Source: Fluviispira multicolorata
GTDB lineage: Bacteria > Bdellovibrionota_B > Oligoflexia > Silvanigrellales > Silvanigrellaceae
Assembly (NCBI RefSeq): GCF_009208585.1
Contig: NZ_WFLN01000006.1
Span: 496,001-560,000, forward strand
Reading direction: 5' to 3'
Length of the DNA stretch: 64,000 nt
The position numbers were made by a program, and so were the translations under genes. Positions 1 through 7,682 of the stretch are shown one piece after another; position 1 is the first letter of the stretch, and the number at the start of each line of letters is the position of its first letter. Under the pieces are notes generated by a model. That model made no database searches. It saw only the letters and a list, made by a program, of their open reading frames with translations, and was not told where the DNA came from.

Positions 1-369
1 TCCTCTTTGAAAGGAATAAGGAACTCCTTTTTTTAATATTCTTAAAGATATTTCTTTTTTCAATGATGAATATTGTTCTAAGTAAAATTTTTTATCAATA
101 TCTTTCCAGATTATTTTTGGTTTTAATTCTGACTCTTTGTCAATGATTTTTTGGAATTCATCAATTGAAAACTCTTGAAAAAAACTTCCTTTATAAAAAG
201 GATTTTTCTTATTTGAAAAAAAATTATTTAAATAAAAAAAAGGAAAAGAGTTATTTTTTATTGAACTTGAGTTTTTAATAGATGAGGTCATGCACCATAT
301 TCTGTTTTCGTTAAGATCTCCAATAAAAAATCCATAATTTAAAAAATGTTGTAGAAAATTTTCATTCAA
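1..369 (-). CDS. Partial protein, possibly a chorismate-binding (isochorismate synthase-like) enzyme N-terminus
   Basis: An open frame of 123 codons runs off the left edge of the window, so only the N-terminal part is visible. I place the start at a TTG (369-367), preceded by an AAAGGA Shine-Dalgarno overlapping the end of the rluD gene with 8 bases between; no in-frame ATG lies near. The visible part ends in a segment (FYLEQYSSLKKEI, then KKGVPYSFQRG) that resembles the beginning of a chorismate-binding domain, where a conserved lysine-glycine-valine stretch follows a helix. If that is right it could supply isochorismate for the men operon further right, which lacks menF and menD. This is a weak, inferential call; the catalytic part is outside the window. 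Confidence 0.4.
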   Translation of the reverse strand, partial: MNENFLQHFLNYGFFIGDLNENRIWCMTSSIKNSSSIKNNSFPFFYLNNFFSNKKNPFYKGSFFQEFSIDEFQKIIDKESELKPKIIWKDIDKKFYLEQYSSLKKEISLRILKKGVPYSFQRG

Positions 370-374
370 GGCAA

Positions 375-1352
375 TTATCCTTTCGATTCTAATAATGATA
401 ATAAATTTTTAAAATCTTGGGGATAAGGGGAGCTGAAAGACATTTCTTCGTTTGTAACTGGGTGTTTAAAACCTAAATATACAGCGTGTAGCATTTGTCT
501 GAGAGCATTTTTATTAATCAGTGCTTTCAGTTCTTTATCATTTTTTAATTCATTTGATATGTTAGAATAAAGAGCATCTCCTAAAATACCATGTCCCAAG
601 TGACTTAATTGTACTCGAATTTGATGAGTTCTTCCAGTATAGAGTTGACAAGAAACTAATGAAATTTCTTCGCTTTGCAAGGACTTTAAAGTTTCATAAT
701 TTAAAATAGCTTTTTTACCTTTTCCTTCTTTTTGAACAGAATATTTAATTCTATTCTTAGGATCACGGCCGTGCCAAGTTTCTATTTTACCACTTTTAGG
801 GATAATATTTCCATATACAATTGCATGATATAAGCGTATTTGTGAATGATCAGAAAATTGTTTTGATAAATTTGTCAAAGCAATCTGAGATTTTGCGACA
901 ACCATAACTCCACTGGTATCACGATCAAGTCTGTGAACTATCCCAGCTCTTGAGGGTTGACCTAGGGAAGGTAAGGTGACGCCACAATGTGCTAAGATTG
1001 CATTTACTAAAGTGCCTGAATGAACACCAGCTCCTGGATGAACAACCATTCCTGCTGGTTTATTTATAATAATAAGATCATTGTCTTCAAAAAGAATATC
1101 AAGGTCTATTTTTTCGCCAATTGGTTCTGGATTAAGATCATTTAAAAAAGAAATATCAATACATATTTTTTGTAATAATTTTAATTTGTAAGATGATTTT
1201 ACAGACTTTCCATCAACAAGTACTTTTTTATTTGTGATGAGTTTATGAGCAAATGATCTACTTGGAATGATTTCTATGATTCTTGTTATAACAACATCAA
1301 GTCTTTCATTTTGAAACTCTTCTGATACTAATATTTCAATTGTATTATTCAT
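375..1352 (-). CDS. rluD: Ribosomal large subunit pseudouridine synthase, RluD family
   Basis: Isomerises uridines of 23S rRNA to pseudouridine in the cytoplasm. The 325-residue protein has an N-terminal S4-like RNA-binding region (about residues 14-75) and a C-terminal RluA/RluD catalytic domain. The signature HRLDRDTSG (140-148) carries the catalytic aspartate D143; the conserved NKPAGMVVHPG (98-108) and the RTHQIRVQ motif further on are also present. Length fits RluD (about 320). It lies 37 bases after the HTH protein gene and is followed after 5 bases by the partial gene at the left edge, so it is probably in an operon read leftwards. RluC or RluA paralogues share these motifs, but the S4 domain and motif spelling favour RluD. 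Confidence 0.92.
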   Translation of the reverse strand: MNNTIEILVSEEFQNERLDVVITRIIEIIPSRSFAHKLITNKKVLVDGKSVKSSYKLKLLQKICIDISFLNDLNPEPIGEKIDLDILFEDNDLIIINKPAGMVVHPGAGVHSGTLVNAILAHCGVTLPSLGQPSRAGIVHRLDRDTSGVMVVAKSQIALTNLSKQFSDHSQIRLYHAIVYGNIIPKSGKIETWHGRDPKNRIKYSVQKEGKGKKAILNYETLKSLQSEEISLVSCQLYTGRTHQIRVQLSHLGHGILGDALYSNISNELKNDKELKALINKNALRQMLHAVYLGFKHPVTNEEMSFSSPYPQDFKNLLSLLESKG

Positions 1353-1389
1353 GATTTAAAATTAACCTGTGCATCGTTTAGCTGACAGA

Positions 1390-2112
1390 TTATTTTCTTT
1401 TTGTCAGCCGCCTACGAGTTCTATAGACTTCTGTTAATGCTTCAACAATATCCTTTCTGTCAAGTCCCAAATAATTTAAGTAAGAATTAAAAAATCCTTT
1501 AACGTAGACTTCTGCTGGTAGGCTTGAATAAGAATCATTTTCTATTGCTTCTAAATACACTTTACTTACTTTAATTCTATTGGCTATTTCATCAAGAGAT
1601 ACTCTCAATTCTTCTCTCAAGCGTTTAAGTAAATTTCCTGTTATTTCTTCTGTTTCTTCAATTATTTCGTCAATTCTTTTTAAGTGATCTGGATTTTCTG
1701 AAAAAATTGCTCGTGCTTTTTTCATCGAAACTTTCATATCCATTAAGCTATCTATGGGGCGGTTGATAACTTCTATTTCCCTCGACTTTTTTGGTATATT
1801 TTTAGGTATATCTTTTCTTATATAAATTATATTTGTGTCATCTATTTTTTCTTTTTTTCTATTTTTCATATTAGGGAGTAAATGAGCAGAAATAACTTCT
1901 TCTTCGCTATCATTTGAATGATGCTTTTCAGTAATATTCACAAGTTCTTGAAAGGCGTGTTCAAGTTCATCACGTGTAAAATCGTTAGTTACAGAGTTAT
2001 CAAGTTGTTTCTTTAAATTTTCATAAGCATCTTGAATTTTGCGCAGTGAAATATTATTTTCACTCAGACCAAGAATTTCAAAAGCGCTTTTTTTTCTATT
2101 AGCTGTGTTCAT
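1390..2112 (-). CDS. Helix-turn-helix (RodZ-type) protein with J-like N-terminus
   Basis: 240 residues. The N-terminal stretch (about 10-60) begins FEILGLSENNISLRKIQ and resembles the first helices of a J-domain or a related small helical domain, without a clear HPD motif. A linker rich in charged residues follows. The C-terminal 75 residues form a Cro/RodZ-type HTH_25 domain (LKRLREELRVSLDEIANRI, then YLEAIENDSYSSLP and VYVKGFFNSYLNYLGLD). RodZ itself has a membrane segment and periplasmic tail; neither is present here, so this is not a typical RodZ. It sits 5 bases downstream of the MinD-like ATPase gene and is clearly co-transcribed with it, which suggests a shared role in positioning or regulation. 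Exact function unknown. Confidence 0.8.
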   Translation of the reverse strand: MNTANRKKSAFEILGLSENNISLRKIQDAYENLKKQLDNSVTNDFTRDELEHAFQELVNITEKHHSNDSEEEVISAHLLPNMKNRKKEKIDDTNIIYIRKDIPKNIPKKSREIEVINRPIDSLMDMKVSMKKARAIFSENPDHLKRIDEIIEETEEITGNLLKRLREELRVSLDEIANRIKVSKVYLEAIENDSYSSLPAEVYVKGFFNSYLNYLGLDRKDIVEALTEVYRTRRRLTKRK

Positions 2113-2117
2113 AATGA

Positions 2118-3314
2118 TTATCCAGCTCTATTTATGCTTTCCTTTTCTTCATTCTGAATGAATTTCTTAATAATTTTATCAGTAATTTGATTTATATTCG
2201 ATGCAATTGCTGAAAGTGGATAATCAAGAATCAATGGTCTCCTAATGCGAACTGACTTCCATACAGCATCATCGTAACGAGTCGAACCTAAAAATTGAGC
2301 GCTAAAGCCAAAGTAACGATTGCAAATGAGTGACATCGACTCTCCGAGATCTCTATCTTCTTTGGTACGCACTTGATTCATAATGATTCCAATATTTGTT
2401 TCTTCTATCATTTCTTTAATTTGTCTGCCAATATCTGTATTTTTATGTGAAAATGTAATTAATTGTGAGAACGGAGTTTCTGAACTGCGAGGATTAGAAA
2501 TTTTAGTCAATAATTCTTTTTCTGTACCATCATCTATATCAAATGCCTTACAAATACTTTGAATTTTTCTATAAAGAATGCTTTTCATAAATACATAAGC
2601 ATTTTCAATACTCGTTGGTTCAGGTGCAACAACAAGAATTCCACCATGGGAAAAAATGAAAAAATCTAAAGTATGAACATGAGTTCCGGCGCCTAAATCA
2701 AGAAAGACAAAGTCTGCATCAAGTTCTTGCAGTTTAGAAATAAGTTTTATTTTTTGAGCACTTTGTGGTTTGATTTGTTGCCAGAATTCTTGGCCTCCAC
2801 CATAAAGAATAAGATTTGGAAAGCAGCAGGAAATACCTGTTTCTTCAAGCGTAGATACGTTTCCATGGATGAAATCAGCAATTCCGGAGCGAGGAGTGGG
2901 AACTCCTAGGCAAGTATGTAAATTAGCTGCACCTAAATCTAGATCTACGACTGAAACTTTATAACCTAATGATGCTAAGCGAACACAAATATTGGCTGAA
3001 AGAAAGCTTTTGCCAATTCCGCCTTTTCCTCCACCAATTGAAATAATTTGTGGACCGTTGTTACTATGAGATGCGTTCTGTTTTTCTTGTGATTCAGCAA
3101 TATGATTATTTTGTTTTTTGTCTGATTTTTCTTCTTTTGACGAGAAGTTTCCTTCTGCCGCCGAATTATTTCGTTCTTGGATATTATTTATATTTGGGTA
3201 TTCTTTATCCTCGAAACTTTGTCCATTATAATATGCACGTATAATTTTCTCTGTAAAATTAATGGCTTCCTTGCTATTCGGTTTAAATATTCCTTTTGAA
3301 ACCGTTTTTAACAT
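2118..3314 (-). CDS. ParA/MinD/FlhG-family P-loop ATPase
   Basis: 398 residues. An about 88-residue polar, probably disordered N-terminal extension precedes a deviant Walker A motif GGKGGIGKS (95-103), the hallmark of the SIMIBI MinD/ParA class. Next come VVDLDLGAANLHTCLG (switch region and Walker A' area) and FLDLGAGTH (Walker B). Such ATPases bind membrane or nucleoid and position flagella, chemoreceptors, division proteins or chromosomes. The C-terminus is helical and charged and could be a membrane-targeting helix, but this is not proven. It is the first gene of a leftward operon with the HTH protein and rluD. There is no flhF, minC or parB next to it, so a choice between FlhG, MinD and an orphan positioning ATPase cannot be made from context. 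Confidence 0.85.
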   Translation of the reverse strand: MLKTVSKGIFKPNSKEAINFTEKIIRAYYNGQSFEDKEYPNINNIQERNNSAAEGNFSSKEEKSDKKQNNHIAESQEKQNASHSNNGPQIISIGGGKGGIGKSFLSANICVRLASLGYKVSVVDLDLGAANLHTCLGVPTPRSGIADFIHGNVSTLEETGISCCFPNLILYGGGQEFWQQIKPQSAQKIKLISKLQELDADFVFLDLGAGTHVHTLDFFIFSHGGILVVAPEPTSIENAYVFMKSILYRKIQSICKAFDIDDGTEKELLTKISNPRSSETPFSQLITFSHKNTDIGRQIKEMIEETNIGIIMNQVRTKEDRDLGESMSLICNRYFGFSAQFLGSTRYDDAVWKSVRIRRPLILDYPLSAIASNINQITDKIIKKFIQNEEKESINRAG

Positions 3315-3498
3315 GTTTAAGCACCCTAGATAAAATTTTATATCTCATTTATTATCGTCAATTTATTTAAAAACATATGAGAAATTTTTTGCAGTGTGTG
3401 GAGTTTGTCAAAAAATAAATCTTATTTAGAGCAATAATTTATTAATTTGTAAAAAATTATTAAATTATCAATTAAAGTATTTTTAATTAATTTCTAGA

Positions 3499-3876
3499 TC
3501 AAACTATTCTAGCCGATATTCCAATCTTTTCTAAGGCGATTTTGATTTTATCAAAATCTCTATGTGTTAATATAATTTCGTTGCTTTCAACTGTTCCGCC
3601 GCATGCTAAGATATTTTTTAACTCAGAGCATAATAATTTAAGACTTTCAATGTTTTTAGATTCTTCATCAGAAAATTTACATATTATAGCAACTGGTTTT
3701 CCAGCTCTACCTTTACTTTCTCGACGAATATCTGCTTTACCTAAAATTTTTCTTGCACTTAATTTTTCTGGTTTATCACTTTTACCTTTAACTTCTATGG
3801 GAGTTTCATTTATTGAAGTTGTAAGACCTCCGTCCCATTCTAATTTTATTGGTTTTGCTTTTTTTTTGTCAGTCAT
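3499..3876 (-). CDS. SUI1/eIF1-like translation factor, YciH family
   Basis: About 125 residues. The C-terminal half carries the SUI1 fold signature: RRESKGRAGKPVAIICKF, then LLCSELKNILACGGTVE and a final L-x-x-x-G segment, as in bacterial YciH and eukaryotic eIF1. YciH is thought to influence start-site fidelity or to act in translation inhibition during stress. I choose the ATG at 3876 (reading MTDKKK), with a TTGGAG Shine-Dalgarno 6 bases upstream, over an in-frame TTG at 3888 that would sit inside that Shine-Dalgarno. It is transcribed divergently from the pyrophosphatase gene. The polar N-terminal 50 residues look flexible. Confidence 0.85.
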   Translation of the reverse strand: MTDKKKAKPIKLEWDGGLTTSINETPIEVKGKSDKPEKLSARKILGKADIRRESKGRAGKPVAIICKFSDEESKNIESLKLLCSELKNILACGGTVESNEIILTHRDFDKIKIALEKIGISARIV

Positions 3877-4028
3877 ATCATTCTCCAAATGAGAGTTCTA
3901 ACTTTAGGAATTGCTCATATTCTTCTTCACAAATACGCAATCACCATGTACAACAGAGAGTCTTCTTTATCCCTTGCTTTTGCAATAAGAAAGGGATTAT
4001 TAAACTATTTTTATTAGGAGTTTGTCTT

Positions 4029-4592
4029 ATGACAGTTAATCCTTGGCACCCATGGCATGCAGTTAGTATTGGCAAAAAAGTTCCTTCAATTGTTACAGCA
4101 ATTATTGAAATTCCACGTGGCTCTAAAAATAAATATGAAATTGACAAAGAATCAGGTCTTTTAATGCTTGACCGTGTGATGTCGAGTCCTATGTTTTATC
4201 CAATTAACTATGGTTTTATTCCTCAAACATACTGCGATGATGGAGATGCTCTTGATATTATGGTCATTGGACAAGATCCCGCTCAACCTATGTGTATGAT
4301 GAATGCTAAGGTCATTGGTGTAATGAAAATGATCGACGGTGGAGAGACTGACGATAAAATTCTTGCCGTACATGCAGATGACCCTCAATTTAAACATATC
4401 TCTGATATTGAAGAAGTTCAAAAATCAAATCCACATATGCTAAAAGAAATTGAACAATTTTTTAAAACTTATAAATTGCTCGACAATAAAAAAGTCGAAG
4501 TTGCTGGCTGGTATAGCAAGTCAGAAGCTGAAAAAGTTATTCAAGATAGCATTGAACTTTATAATAAAAATAAAGAAAAACTTAAAAATTAA
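4029..4592 (+). CDS. ppa: Inorganic pyrophosphatase, family I
   Basis: Hydrolyses pyrophosphate to phosphate in the cytoplasm, pulling biosynthetic reactions forward. The 187-residue protein has the family I substrate and metal site: IEIPRGSKNKYEID (27-40), FYPINYGFIPQT (57-68), and the signature DGDALD (71-76), with further conserved DDKILAV downstream. I start it at the ATG at 4029 because AGGAG stands 8 bases upstream; the same frame stays open to 3849, but that extension lacks conservation and a ribosome site. Length matches the usual 175-190. Monocistronic, divergent from the SUI1 gene. Confidence 0.95.
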   Translation: MTVNPWHPWHAVSIGKKVPSIVTAIIEIPRGSKNKYEIDKESGLLMLDRVMSSPMFYPINYGFIPQTYCDDGDALDIMVIGQDPAQPMCMMNAKVIGVMKMIDGGETDDKILAVHADDPQFKHISDIEEVQKSNPHMLKEIEQFFKTYKLLDNKKVEVAGWYSKSEAEKVIQDSIELYNKNKEKLKN

Positions 4593-4697
4593 TTTAGAAG
4601 CAAAATTGTTTTGTATCTAAATAAGTTGACTCTCTCCCTTTATATTAAGATGATGTCCCGTCCTATAAATTTAATATGAAGTATTTGGGGAGATGAT

Positions 4698-5828
4698 ATG
4701 TCAATATCAGTAAATGAAAAATTAAAACTAACGCCTTTGTATGAAGAACATCTCGCTCTAAATGGGAAAATGGTTCCTTTTGCTGGCTGGAATATGCCCG
4801 TTCAATATTCAGGTGTTGTTGATGAACACAAAGCTGTAAGAAATTCTGTTGGAATATTTGATGTGAGCCACATGGGAGAAATCATTGTAACAGGACGTGG
4901 TGCTCTCGATTATTTGCAAAATTTGGTAACGAATGATGTTGCAAAGCTTCAAATAGGACAAGCTCAATACAATGCTTTGTGTTATGAAAATGGAACATTA
5001 GTAGACGATATTATTATTTATAGAAGAGGTTATGATTCTTTTTTTATATGTGTAAATGCAAGTAATATTGAAAAAGATTTTGCTTGGCTTAAAGAACATT
5101 GCCCTAAAAAAGGTGTTATTTTAGAAAATGTGAGCGATGATTATGCTCAAATTGCTATTCAAGGCCCTAAAAGCAGAGAACTCATAACAAAAGTTATCGA
5201 CGTGAAAATCACTGATCTTGCCTATTATCATTTTGCAGAAGGCAAAGTTTTAGGTATTCCTGCTCTTATTGCTCGAACAGGTTATACAGGTGAATTAGGT
5301 TACGAGATTTATGTTCCGGCATCTGCTGCAGCAAAAATTTGGAAAGGTTTATTACAAGTTGGAGCAGAATATTTTGTTAAGCCTTGCGGTTTAGGGGCAC
5401 GTGACACGTTGCGTTTAGAAGTAGGATATTTGCTCTATGGCAATGATATGGACAGTACGACAACGGCTTTAGAATGTGGACTTGGTTGGGTGACTAAGTT
5501 TGATAAGAGTAATTTTATTGGTAAAGAAGCCCTCTTAAAACAAAAAGAACTTGGTTTGAGCAAAAAACTAATTGCCTTTGAAATGCAGGATAGAGCTATT
5601 GGTCGGCATGGATATAAGATTTTTGCCACAAATGATGGAGAGCAAGAAATTGGTTTCGTGACCAGTGGTTGTCCTGCGCCAACAGTGGGAAAAAATATTG
5701 GTATGGCTTATGTAACACAAGATTATTCAAAAATGGGTTCACAAATTTGGATTGAAATCCGAGGCGAAAAAAAAGCTGCTGTAGTTGTAAAAAAACCTTT
5801 TTTTGTTCATGGTAGTGCACAGGGCTGA
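4698..5828 (+). CDS. gcvT: Glycine cleavage system T protein (aminomethyltransferase)
   Basis: Transfers the methylene group of the aminomethyl-lipoyl H protein to tetrahydrofolate, releasing ammonia. The 376-residue length is normal. Seen in the sequence are the N-terminal MVPFAGWNMPVQY, the folate-site GIFDVSHMGE, and the central GYTGELGYEIYVP and LEVGYLLYGNDMD segments typical of GcvT. A GGGGAG Shine-Dalgarno lies 5 bases before the ATG. It opens the gcv operon, with gcvH 32 bases downstream; lpd and the lipoylation genes are not in the window. Confidence 0.96.
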   Translation: MSISVNEKLKLTPLYEEHLALNGKMVPFAGWNMPVQYSGVVDEHKAVRNSVGIFDVSHMGEIIVTGRGALDYLQNLVTNDVAKLQIGQAQYNALCYENGTLVDDIIIYRRGYDSFFICVNASNIEKDFAWLKEHCPKKGVILENVSDDYAQIAIQGPKSRELITKVIDVKITDLAYYHFAEGKVLGIPALIARTGYTGELGYEIYVPASAAAKIWKGLLQVGAEYFVKPCGLGARDTLRLEVGYLLYGNDMDSTTTALECGLGWVTKFDKSNFIGKEALLKQKELGLSKKLIAFEMQDRAIGRHGYKIFATNDGEQEIGFVTSGCPAPTVGKNIGMAYVTQDYSKMGSQIWIEIRGEKKAAVVVKKPFFVHGSAQG

Positions 5829-5860
5829 TACTTTGGGATTAATTATAAAGGGGAATTCAA

Positions 5861-6241
5861 ATGTCTTATCCAAATGAATTAAAATATACAAAAGAACATG
5901 AGTGGATAAAAATCGAAGGAAATAATGCTACAATTGGAATTACTAAATTTGCAATTGAGCAACTTGGAGATATTGTTTTTCTTGATCTTCCAAAAGTAGG
6001 ATCTAGTTTTAAAGCAGGTGGAAATTTTGGAACAATTGAATCTGTAAAAACAGTAAGTGATCTTTTTATGCCAGTTACTTGTAAAGTAACAGAAGTCAAT
6101 CAATCTGCAATTGATTCCCCTGAAAGTTTATCAGTGGATGCTTACGCAAAAGGCTGGCTTATAAAAGTTGAAATTGAAAATGTTCCAGCTGATCTTTTAT
6201 CAGCACATGAATATGAAAATTATGTTGTAGGCGGCAATTAA
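5861..6241 (+). CDS. gcvH: Glycine cleavage system H protein (lipoyl carrier)
   Basis: Shuttles the aminomethyl intermediate between P, T and L proteins on a lipoyl arm. 126 residues, the usual size. The lipoylation site is K63 within FGTIESVKTVSDLFMP; the flanking HEWI (N-terminal) and the closing LLSAHEYENYV segment are typical of GcvH. An AAAGGGG ribosome site precedes the ATG. Directly downstream lies a strong intrinsic-terminator-like hairpin before gcvPA, which may let gcvH be transcribed in excess of the P-protein genes, as expected for a carrier used in large molar excess. Confidence 0.96.
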   Translation: MSYPNELKYTKEHEWIKIEGNNATIGITKFAIEQLGDIVFLDLPKVGSSFKAGGNFGTIESVKTVSDLFMPVTCKVTEVNQSAIDSPESLSVDAYAKGWLIKVEIENVPADLLSAHEYENYVVGGN

Positions 6242-6259
6242 TTTTATAGAGTTCGCAGA

Positions 6260-6290
6260 GACGGGTTGCTTCAAACCCGTCTTTTTTTTT
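6260..6290 (+). terminator. Intrinsic terminator or attenuator between gcvH and gcvPA
   Basis: An 8-base-pair perfect stem GACGGGTT / AACCCGTC (6260-6267 and 6274-6281) with a 6-base loop is followed at once by nine T residues (6282-6290). This is a textbook rho-independent terminator. Only 18 bases then separate it from the gcvPA start codon, which already hold that gene's Shine-Dalgarno AAGGGG, so no full promoter fits there. Partial read-through is therefore the likely way gcvPA-gcvPB are expressed unless a promoter lies inside gcvH. Confidence 0.85.
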
Positions 6291-6308
6291 CTGACAAGGG
6301 GTTTAATT

Positions 6309-7670
6309 ATGTCAAGTCATCGTTTTCTGCCAACTACTGAATTGGATAAAAAAAAATTATTGGCTGCTTGTGGTGTAAATAGTCTTGATGATTTATTAAA
6401 AGGTATTCCTGAAGCGGTTCAGTATTTTGGAAATTTAAATATTGGAAAAGAATTATCTGAATTTGATATAAAAAGAAAAATAAATGATCTTCTTAAAAAT
6501 TCAAGAAGTAAAAATTCTTATTTAAGTTTTTTAGGTGCCGGAGTTTACGATCATTATTGTCCTGCAGCAGTTAATCAATTGACTTTAAGAGGAGAGTTTT
6601 TAACTTCATATACACCGTATCAGCCTGAAATTTCGCAAGGTACTTTGCAAGCATTATTTGAATTTCAAAGTATGATTGCTGAAATATTTGGAATGGATAT
6701 TTCATCTGCCTCCCATTATGATGGTTCAACAAGTTTAGCTGAGTCAGCACTTATGGCAATGCGAATGCAGCCTAATAAAAAAAGAATTCTTGTTTCAGGT
6801 GGTGTTCATCCTGAATATATTGAAGTGCTTAAAACTTACGTAACAAATTTAGGTGTTGAAGTCACTCTTGTTCCTTTAAATGAAGATGGAAAAACTTCAC
6901 AGTCAGCATTGAAATCTTTATTAGGCAATGATGTTGCTATTGTAATAGCACAAAGCCCGAATTTTATGGGCTGTATTGAAGATATGAAAGAATTATCTGA
7001 TTTAGCTCATTCAAAATCCGCATTATTTTCTGCTAATGTAACAGAACCTTTAAGTCTTGCACTCTTAAAAACACCTGGAGAGTACAATGCAGATATTGCA
7101 ACAGGTGAAGGGCAAAGTTTTGGTTTGCCACAAAGTTTTGGTGGTCCTTATTTAGGTTTATTTACCAGTCGTTTTGAAAATGTAAGGCAAATGCCAGGTA
7201 GATTATGCGGTGAAACAGTCGATGCAAAAGGAAGAAGAAGTTATACTCTTACATTAAGCACACGTGAACAGCATATTCGTAGAGAAAAAGCCACTTCAAA
7301 TATTTGTACGAATCAAAATTTATGTGCTCTTTGGTCTACAATTTGGTTAGCGTTGGTTGGTAAAGAAGGATTTGTTCATTTAGCTGAACAGAATTTAGCA
7401 AAGACAGAGTATTTAAAGTCAGAATTATTAAAGACTGGGAAGGCAAAATTACGTTTCAATAAATCTCAATCCTTTAATGAATTTGTACTTGATTTAAAAA
7501 TACCATCTTCAGAGTTTATTCAAAAGTGCGTACAGAATGATATTGCTCCAGGAGTTTCTTTGCAGAGATTTTACTCTGAAGACAAAACAGGGATATTAGT
7601 TGCTGTAACAGAAAAAAAATCACGTGATGAATTAGATAAATATGTTGAACTCTTAAAAAGATTTGGATAA
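6309..7670 (+). CDS. gcvPA: Glycine dehydrogenase (decarboxylating) subunit 1
   Basis: N-terminal half of the split P protein that decarboxylates glycine with pyridoxal phosphate; it pairs with GcvPB. 453 residues, the normal size for subunit 1. Seen: LSFLGAGVYDHYCPAAV (about 72-88), the YTPYQPEISQGTLQALFEFQ block, and MDISSASHYDGSTSLAESA, all diagnostic of GcvPA. This subunit does not carry the PLP lysine. It follows the gcvH terminator by 18 bases and is 12 bases before gcvPB, so the two P subunits are translated from one mRNA. Confidence 0.96.
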   Translation: MSSHRFLPTTELDKKKLLAACGVNSLDDLLKGIPEAVQYFGNLNIGKELSEFDIKRKINDLLKNSRSKNSYLSFLGAGVYDHYCPAAVNQLTLRGEFLTSYTPYQPEISQGTLQALFEFQSMIAEIFGMDISSASHYDGSTSLAESALMAMRMQPNKKRILVSGGVHPEYIEVLKTYVTNLGVEVTLVPLNEDGKTSQSALKSLLGNDVAIVIAQSPNFMGCIEDMKELSDLAHSKSALFSANVTEPLSLALLKTPGEYNADIATGEGQSFGLPQSFGGPYLGLFTSRFENVRQMPGRLCGETVDAKGRRSYTLTLSTREQHIRREKATSNICTNQNLCALWSTIWLALVGKEGFVHLAEQNLAKTEYLKSELLKTGKAKLRFNKSQSFNEFVLDLKIPSSEFIQKCVQNDIAPGVSLQRFYSEDKTGILVAVTEKKSRDELDKYVELLKRFG

Positions 7671-7682
7671 GGTGACAATACT

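Noticed and set aside
3849..4028. N-terminal extension of the pyrophosphatase frame upstream of 4029
   Set aside because: No ribosome site, no conservation, and a good Shine-Dalgarno sits before the ATG at 4029.
4593..4697. Glycine riboswitch before gcvT
   Set aside because: No recognisable tandem aptamer or conserved glycine-riboswitch core in the 105-base leader.
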